A DNA stretch of 6,827 nt from Acetobacteraceae bacterium (GTDB taxonomy: Bacteria > Pseudomonadota > Alphaproteobacteria > Acetobacterales > Acetobacteraceae): positions 1 to 6,827 of the forward strand of contig CANJXD010000321.1 in the NCBI GenBank assembly GCA_947478535.1, in the 5' to 3' direction. The translations under genes and the position numbers were made by a program. The notes beneath the pieces were generated by a model that searched no databases, was not told where the DNA came from, and worked only from the letters and a program-made list of their open reading frames with translations. Below, in pieces: positions 1-5,100 of this stretch (position 1 is its first letter; every line of letters begins with the position of its first letter).

Positions 1-588
1 GCCGGGGTCCGCCACATCGTCGCCCTGCGCGGAGACCCGCCGGCCGGCGCCAGCGAATACACCCCCCATCCCGGCGGCTACGCGCAAGCCGAGGACCTGG
101 TCCGCGGCCTGCGCCGCATCGGCGATTTCGATATCAGCGTCGGCGCCTACCCCGAGACGCACCCGGCCGCGACCTCCGCCTCCGCCGATCTCGATTTCCT
201 CAAGCGGAAAATCGATGCCGGGGCGACGCGGGCGATCACCCAGTATTTCTTCGACACCGATATCTACCTGCGCTTCATCGATCGCTGCGCTGCGGCCGGC
301 ATCACCGTGCCGATCGTTCCCGGCATCCTGCCGGTGTCGAACTTCGCCCAGGTGAAGAAATTCTCCGCCATGTGCGGCGCCTCCGTCCCGGCCTGGATGG
401 GCAAGCTGTTCGAGGGGCTGGAGGAGGATGCCGACACCCGTCGCATGATCGCCGCCGCGATCGCCGCGGAACAGGTGCGGCTGCTGCAGGCCAACGGTGT
501 GGATGAATTCCACTTCTACACGCTGAACCGCGCAGACCTGACCTACGGCATCGCCCATCTGCTGGGCGCCCGGCCGAAGCAAGCCTGA
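1..588 (+). CDS. metF: 5,10-methylenetetrahydrofolate reductase, C-terminal part (5' end outside window)
   Basis: This enzyme reduces 5,10-methylene-THF to 5-methyl-THF using FAD and NAD(P)H, supplying the methyl group for methionine synthesis in the cytoplasm. Frame 1 is open from the first base to the TGA at 586-588, giving 195 residues. The bacterial enzyme is about 300 residues, so roughly the first third lies upstream. Motifs that align closely with E. coli MetF from memory are VALRGDPP (residues 7-14; D12 matches the catalytic Asp120), AYPETHP (49-55), AITQYFF (78-84; Q81 matches Gln183), PGILPVSNF (107-115), KKF (119-121; F121 matches Phe223) and EFHFYTLNRADL (169-180). A75 sits at the position of E. 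coli Ala177 (human Ala222). Compared with E. coli there are about six extra residues after the RGD motif, in a glycine/proline-rich loop (about 15-27). No frameshift or missing key residue is seen. A GC-rich hairpin follows the stop. Identification is very secure; the N-terminus and start codon cannot be seen. Confidence 0.97.
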   Translation, partial: AGVRHIVALRGDPPAGASEYTPHPGGYAQAEDLVRGLRRIGDFDISVGAYPETHPAATSASADLDFLKRKIDAGATRAITQYFFDTDIYLRFIDRCAAAGITVPIVPGILPVSNFAQVKKFSAMCGASVPAWMGKLFEGLEEDADTRRMIAAAIAAEQVRLLQANGVDEFHFYTLNRADLTYGIAHLLGARPKQA

Positions 589-596
589 GAGCCACC

Positions 597-617
597 CCGC
601 CGGCCGCCGGCGGCCTT
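597..617 (+). terminator. GC-rich hairpin after metF, possible terminator
   Basis: Nine bases after the metF stop, CCGCCGG (597-603) can pair with CCGGCGG (607-613) around a 3-base loop. An overlapping perfect palindrome, GGCCGCCGGCGGCC, occupies 602-615. Only two T residues follow (616-617), so it is a poor classical intrinsic terminator; it may be an RNA 3'-end stabiliser or a Rho-assisted stop. Such stems also arise by chance in DNA this GC-rich. Confidence 0.4.
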
Positions 618-667
618 ACGCTCCCGCGCCGGCGACGGCAGGATGCCCCACCGGCATGAGACCGGAT

Positions 668-672
668 GGAGG
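668..672 (+). promoter_or_regulatory. Shine-Dalgarno GGAGG of the TctC-type gene
   Basis: GGAGG at 668-672 is the only strong ribosome-binding sequence near this gene. It is 7 bases before an in-frame TTG at 680, 10 before a TTG at 683 and 13 before the ATG at 686. It lies downstream of the ATG at 656 and so cannot serve that start. It therefore argues that translation begins at 680-686. Confidence 0.6.
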
Positions 673-685
673 CACGCCCTTGTTG

Positions 686-1657
686 ATGACCCGCCGCGCG
701 GCCCTGCTCGCCGCGCCCGCCCTGGCCTTCGGCGCCCATCGGGCGCAGGGCCAGACCCCGGCCTTTCCCAGCCGCCCCGTGCGGATTGTCGTGCCCTATA
801 CGCCGGGTGGTGTCTCCGACATCACCGCGCGCCTGATCGCGGACCCGATGGCGGCGGCCCTCGGCGTTGCCGTGCCGGTGGAAAACCGCGCCGGCGCCGA
901 TGGCGTGATCGGGACAGAGGTTGTCGCCCGATCCGCGGCCGATGGGCATACGCTGGCGCTCGTCTCTGTCGGCCATCCCGTCAACGCGGCCTTCTACCGG
1001 CTGCCCTATGACACGATGCGGGACTTCACCTTCGTCACCCTCACCACCAAGACGCCGCTCGTGCTCTGCGCCGCGCGCGGCTTCGCGGCCTCCACGCCGG
1101 CGGAGCTGGTGGCGCATGCCAAACGCAACCCGGCCGGCCATGTCACCTTCGCCGGCACCGGCGGCGTGGTGCGCCTTGCCCCCGTCCTGTTCGGCCAGCG
1201 CACCGGGATCGAGATGACCTACGTGCCGTATCGCGGCTCGACCCAGGCGCATCCGGACCTGATCGCCGGGCGCGTCGACATCATGTTCGATACCGTCCCC
1301 GCCGCCTTGCCGCATATCCAGGCCGGCACGCTGAAGGCCCTGGCCACCACCGGCGCCACGCGCGCCGCGCAACTGCCGGACGTGCCGACGCTCGGCGAAA
1401 GCGTGGCCGGGTTCGAGGCTTCGACCTGGGGCATGGTGATGGGCCCCGCCAACCTGCCCGCCCCGGTGCTGGACCGCCTGCACCGGGAAATCACCGCCGC
1501 CGTGATGCGCCCCGATGTCGTCGCGCGGCATCGCCAGCTCGGCGCGGAAGTCGTCACCTCCAACCCCGAAGACACCCGCAGCTTCGTCCAGGCGGAGATG
1601 GAGAAGTGGGGCCTGGCCGCCCGCGCCGCCGGGGTGCAGTTGCAGAATGCGGGCTGA
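686..1657 (+). CDS. Bug/TctC-family tripartite tricarboxylate transporter substrate-binding protein
   Basis: This is a periplasmic binding protein of the Bug/TctC family (PF03401), which captures small carboxylates or related compounds for a TctAB-type secondary transporter. From the ATG at 686 it has 323 residues, the usual family length of about 320-330. Residues 1-22 look like an export signal: a twin-Arg start (MTRRAALLAAP), an Ala-rich core, and likely cleavage near HRAQG|Q. The mature start, FPSRPVRIVVPYTPGGVSD (27-45), is the family hallmark. Further motifs are ENRAGADG (66-73), VPYRGS (180-185), LIAGRVDIMFD (192-202), DVPTLGE (232-238) and WGMVMGP (248-254). An ATG at 656 would add ten residues but has the GGAGG inside it, so I prefer 686; TTG 680 is the best-spaced alternative. 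No tctA or tctB gene is visible, so it is an orphan receptor here, as is common where the family has expanded. The ligand cannot be predicted. It lies about 100 bases after metF, with a hairpin between, so co-transcription is doubtful. Confidence 0.93.
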   Translation: MTRRAALLAAPALAFGAHRAQGQTPAFPSRPVRIVVPYTPGGVSDITARLIADPMAAALGVAVPVENRAGADGVIGTEVVARSAADGHTLALVSVGHPVNAAFYRLPYDTMRDFTFVTLTTKTPLVLCAARGFAASTPAELVAHAKRNPAGHVTFAGTGGVVRLAPVLFGQRTGIEMTYVPYRGSTQAHPDLIAGRVDIMFDTVPAALPHIQAGTLKALATTGATRAAQLPDVPTLGESVAGFEASTWGMVMGPANLPAPVLDRLHREITAAVMRPDVVARHRQLGAEVVTSNPEDTRSFVQAEMEKWGLAARAAGVQLQNAG

Positions 1658-1675
1658 GCCCTGCCGGGGAGGCAC

Positions 1676-1726
1676 CATGCCAAGCGCGGGCGGACGGCCC
1701 GCGCGCGCCCGGCTGCCAGGGGCATG
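1676..1726 (+). terminator. Nested GC-rich hairpin downstream of the TctC-type gene
   Basis: GCGCGGGC (1684-1691) and GCCCGCGC (1697-1704) form a perfect 8-base-pair stem with loop GGACG. An outer pair, CATGCC (1676-1681) with GGCATG (1721-1726), could close around it. It begins about 20 bases after the stop codon. There is no T-run, so a classical intrinsic terminator is not supported; Rho-assisted termination or 3'-end protection are alternatives. Confidence 0.4.
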
Positions 1727-1903
1727 AGCATCGGGCCGGCCGATTGCTGAACGCGACCCTGCCAGGGGTGACCGCTGTCTGCCTCTGGCGACGCTGAGGT
1801 AGCCCCGGTATCCCCCCGATCGGGGGTTTCCGAGAAAGTTTCACGACAGCGTGTGTCACGGTGTGATTTTGGCGTAGGGCGCGTTGTGCGCTTCCCCTGG
1901 CAG
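1713..1903. repeat. CTGCCAGGGG 10-mer: two direct copies and one inverted copy
   Basis: CTGCCAGGGG occurs at 1713-1722 and 1759-1768, and its exact reverse complement CCCCTGGCAG at 1894-1903. A near copy, CTGCCGGGG, lies at 1661-1669 just after the stop codon of the TctC-type gene. All are in non-coding DNA. The inverted copies could pair in RNA or mark a repeated protein-binding site; function is unknown. Confidence 0.45.
1813..1829 (+). terminator. CCCCCGATCGGGGG palindrome followed by TTT, possible terminator
   Basis: A perfect 14-base palindrome at 1813-1826 is followed directly by TTT (1827-1829). As RNA it gives a five-pair all-GC stem with loop GATC and a very short U-run, so it is a weak intrinsic terminator candidate for transcripts from upstream. 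A palindromic operator is an alternative. Confidence 0.35.
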
Positions 1904-1992
1904 CGCTGAGTCAACGCCTTTAAAATCCCCTTTGAATCAATGGATTGTGAGGTCCGTCGCGAAATCTTGAGCGACTTGAGAGAATCCAAAAA

Positions 1993-2006
1993 TTGATACA
2001 CATCAA
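1993..2006. promoter_or_regulatory. FNR/FixK/DNR-type box, TTGAT-N4-ATCAA
   Basis: The bases read TTGAT ACAC ATCAA, a perfect inverted repeat with a 4-base spacer. This matches exactly the core consensus TTGAT-N4-ATCAA of the CRP/FNR-superfamily regulators FNR, FnrL, FixK and Dnr, which control genes in response to low oxygen or nitrogen oxides. It lies in an AT-rich stretch 109 bases before the start codon of the giant gene, a plausible place for an activator site. Its centre (1999.5) would be about 59-62 bases upstream of transcription if the GATAAT at 2046-2051 is the -10 element. The site is symmetric, but no divergent gene is visible. The match is seen in the sequence; its use by a regulator is inferred. 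Confidence 0.6.
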
Positions 2007-2056
2007 GGAGATTGAGTTTCTCACATTGAACGAAATCGCAAAAACGATAATCTCCT
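2006..2056 (+). repeat. Inverted repeat AGGAGATT / AATCTCCT in the leader region
   Basis: AGGAGATT (2006-2013) is the exact reverse complement of AATCTCCT (2049-2056), with 35 bases between. The left arm shares one base with the FNR-type box and contains a Shine-Dalgarno-like AAGGAG (2005-2010) that precedes no convincing gene. If transcribed, the arms could form an 8-pair stem; if not, they may be a spaced operator. An 8-base match at this distance may also be chance. Confidence 0.35.
2046..2051 (+). promoter_or_regulatory. Candidate -10 element GATAAT
   Basis: GATAAT matches the bacterial -10 consensus TATAAT at five of six positions. It sits in the AT-rich stretch upstream of the giant gene, with a transcript start expected near 2058-2061 and a leader of about 55 bases. 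No well-spaced -35 is present: TTGAAC (2026-2031) is only 14 bases away. Dependence on an activator bound at 1993-2006 would fit, but this is inference. TAAAAT at 1921-1926 is an alternative -10-like sequence. Confidence 0.3.
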
Positions 2057-2101
2057 CTTAATTGCAGGCGTTTCTGCCATCACCCATGGCCGTCGCCGCA
2101 C

Positions 2102-2106
2102 GGAGG
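2102..2106 (+). promoter_or_regulatory. Shine-Dalgarno GGAGG deciding the start of the giant gene
   Basis: GGAGG at 2102-2106 is 9 bases before the ATG at 2116, an ideal distance. A second in-frame ATG at 2086 would add ten basic residues (MAVAARRFRS), but it has only a weak AGGCG 15 bases upstream and would place the GGAGG inside the coding region. The start at 2116 is therefore preferred. Confidence 0.75.
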
Positions 2107-2115
2107 TTTCGCTCG

Positions 2116-5100
2116 ATGTCCGCCCAGCCGATCGTCTCGTTCCTCGATGGTGCCGCCCTCAACGCCCCGATCGGCGGCACGCAAACCATCACGGTGCGCT
2201 TCGACAATGCCCCGGATGGCGGCGGGCTCTCGAATGTCGGCTACTCCCCCTACATCAACCTCATCCTGCCGACGAACGGGGTGGACGGCGCCGGTGCCGG
2301 CAACAGCCCGGTCAATGACGGCATCGCCTATCTCGGCGCCACTTATCTCGGCGTGGCGCTCGAACAATGGGTGTTGGAATTCCCCGCCTCCGGCCAGGTG
2401 ACCCATCCTTTCACCACCGATTCCGCCGGCGCGCCCGTCATTGTCAGCGGCGCGCCGGGGACCACGCTGGTGGTGCTGCGGCTGCCCTTCGGCAGCTTCA
2501 CCCCGGGGCAGACCGCCGCCGATGTGCAGGTCAGCCTCGATGTCTCGGACTTCGCCGATCTTGGCGCGCCGCTTCTGATCCAGGCCAGCGGTGGCTTCGC
2601 CTATGGGCGTGACCCGCTGGTCAATCCGGTGGCGGATAATCCCGTCTTCGCCGCCACCGCTTCGCTCAGCATCACGCCCACCGTCATCGAACTCGACAAG
2701 GTCTATGTCGGGCCGGAACAGGAAACCGCGACGGGGTCGAGCTATCCGCGGGAATGGCTGGTCAAGGCGCTGATCGCCGATGGCCAGACCGTCACCAACC
2801 TGGTGCTGACGGACCATATGCCGGACGGCACCTTGATCACCGGCGCCTCGATCGTGAACGGCACCGGAACGGTCACCTTCGACAACGCGACCGGACTGGT
2901 CGTCGCGACCCTTACCGGCAGCTACACCGGCGGCATCGGCGGCGTGCCGACGCTGAAGATCGATTTCTATGTCCCGGAATTCCTCCGCGACGGCGTGACG
3001 CCGGTGCTGGACCCCGTCACCGGCGCCTTCCGCGTGCTGGAAGACAACGCCCGCCTCGATGCCGTGTGGGACCCGACCGATGGGCGCGACCCGATCGAGG
3101 TCTTCGCGATCGACCCGACTGGGCCGGAAGATGTCATCACCGCCAAGTCGATCGCGGTGCAGAAATCCGTCTCGGTGGTGGATGCGCTGAAGCCCGGCGG
3201 CCATCTGGAATGGACGCTGGACGGCCAGGTCTCCAACTACTTCAACATGGACGACCTGGTGCTGACCGATACGCTCAGCGACGGTCACGTCTATGATCCC
3301 GCCTTCGCCGCCACCATCACGATGCGCGAAGGTGGCGCCACGCTGTTCAGCGGCACCATCGACCCCGTCAACATCAGCGTGGTGCGGGACCCGCTGACCG
3401 GCATATCGACCATCCGTTTCGATGTCTCGAAGGAGATGCGCGACCGCGGCATCGACGACGTGCTGAACGGCCAGCCCGGCGGCAACGACAACCAGGCGAC
3501 GGTGCTGGTGAAGTTCCACAGCATCATCGAGCAGACCTACGTCTCCACCACCCCCGCACCGTCCAACGAGCCCGTGCTCGACCAGGGCGACCCACTGACC
3601 AACGGCGTCATTTTCGATGGCGTGGTCGATGAGACGGATCGCCCCAAGGGCGATGACAGCGGCGCCGGCGTCGTGCTCCCGGTCAGCAATGTCGGCAAGT
3701 CCATCTACGCCATCAACGGCAATACGGGCTTCACGCCCGGCCCGGTTTCCGCCGGTGATGCCATCACCTTCCGCCTGACGCTCGACATGCCGCTGACTGG
3801 CGCGCATGACGTGGCGCTTTCGGACTTCCTGCCGCTGCCGGTGCTCAAGGCCATCGCGGGCATGACCTTCACCGATACGGTGAGTGCTGCCGCGCCGGGT
3901 GCCGGCCAGGCGAAGTGGGGCCCGGGCGCCACCTTCGACAGCTCCGGCGACCCCACCACCAACCCGACCATCAGCTTCGACGCCGCGAGCAACTTCCTGC
4001 GCTTCGATTTCGGTGATGCGCAGGCGCCGGGCAACCCTTCCTCCCGCATCGACCTGCTGTTCACCGTGGTGGTGGAGGACCAGGAATTCGGCGATGGCTT
4101 GCTGCTGACCAACCAGGTCACTTCGACCGAGACCAACAGCTTCGGCGCGGTGTCCGAGGACAACGCCATCGTGCAGTTCGTGCTCGGTGAGCCGGAGCTG
4201 AACATCACCAAGGGCGTGATCGCCGATACCAACGCCAATGCGAACCTGACCGGCGCGGCCGGGCCCGTGGCCTTCACCGCGCCCGGCACCGCCGGCAACC
4301 GCTTCACCGGCACCATCAGCAGCACGGCGCTGGATGCCGCGCCGATCGACGCCAACCTGCTCGGTGCCGATGCCGGGGACCGGGTTTCCTTCGCCATCGT
4401 CGTCGAGAATACCGGCAGCTCTCTCAAGGGCGCCTTCGACGTGCTGATCCGCGATACGATGCCGGCAGGCTTCGAGATCCCGGTGGGCGGCATCAACCTG
4501 CGCGTCACCCATGCCGCGGACAGCGACGCGCCGGCCTATGACCTGGCGCTGTCCGACCTCATCCCGGCCGGGATGGAACTGGTCGGCGGCACGCTGGTCG
4601 CCAGCGCCGGTACCGCCAGCAGCGCCGGCAACGCCATTTCCTGGACCGCCTCCCAGCATCTGCTCGGCGCAGGCGCCATCACCATCACCTACCAGGCGCG
4701 GCTGCTCGACAGCGTGACCCCGGCGCAGGTGTTGTCCAACACCGCCCGCCTCACCTACGACACCAAGCCCGCGGACCCCGTCGATCCGCTGAACCCGACC
4801 GCGGCCGAGGATCTCGCCAGCCGATCCTACACCACGCAGGATACCGAAACCCGCAGCGTGGCGCTCGCGCCCACCATCGACAAGTCGGTCATCGCGACGG
4901 GGGATGCGAATACCGCCAGCACCTTCGTCAACGCCGCCAACCCGGACGCCGCCCCGGGCGAGACCGTGACCTATCGCCTCACCGTCACGGTGGGGGAGGG
5001 CACGCAACGCCTGGTGGTCTCCGACAACCTGCCCGCCGGCCTTATCTTCGAAAGCGCCAGCGTCGAGAGCATCGGCGCCACCATCACCGGCTCCTCGCTC

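Larger units (their letters stand above)
1658..2115. other. 458-base intergenic region with a GC-rich half and an AT-rich half
   Basis: I see no convincing gene here on either strand. The first half (about 1658-1905) is GC-rich and holds hairpins at 1676-1726 and 1813-1826, a 10-mer CTGCCAGGGG in two direct and one inverted copy, and a short inverted repeat TCAC-GGT-GTGA at 1856-1866. The second half, from about 1910, is AT-rich (54 G/C of 140 bases in 1921-2060, counted by hand). It holds TAAAAT at 1921-1926, CAAT-GG-ATTG at 1938-1947, six TTGA tetramers, the FNR-type palindrome at 1993-2006 and GATAAT at 2046-2051. The layout suggests transcript ends of the upstream gene followed by the control region of the giant gene. 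Confidence 0.7.

Noticed and set aside
302..1678. A 458-codon minus-strand frame across metF and the TctC-type gene
   Set aside because: It is antisense to two securely identified genes and its translation is Arg/Gly/His-rich without recognisable domains.
1841..1870. CRP-like sequence around TCACGACAGCGTGTGTCACGGTGTGA
   Set aside because: The half-sites TCAC and GTGA are in the wrong orientation and spacing for TGTGA-N6-TCACA; only a short inverted repeat remains.
1894..1920. Sigma-54-like CTGGCAG element before the AT-rich island
   Set aside because: The required GC pair at the correct distance downstream of GG is absent.
1219..2001. A 260-codon minus-strand frame starting in the AT-rich island
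   Set aside because: Its start region looks less biased only because the DNA there is AT-rich. The rest is antisense to the TctC-type gene, with no ribosome-binding site or domain evident.
2026..2061. Possible leader peptide from TTG 2026 (LNEIAKTIISS then stop) after AAGGAG
   Set aside because: The start is TTG, the AAGGAG is 15 bases away, and the frame probably overlaps the promoter. No attenuation-type codon run is present.
2116..2170. Sec or Tat signal peptide at the start of the giant protein
   Set aside because: Residues 1-18 lack a basic start followed by a hydrophobic core. The longer start at 2086 adds arginines but still no hydrophobic stretch.
2080..5007. A 975-codon open frame on the minus strand opposite the giant gene
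   Set aside because: Its product is a low-complexity mix of Gly, Arg, His, Asp, Ala and Val with no family motif, as expected from the antisense of GC-biased codons. The plus frame has clear repeated domains, a Shine-Dalgarno and consistent module motifs.
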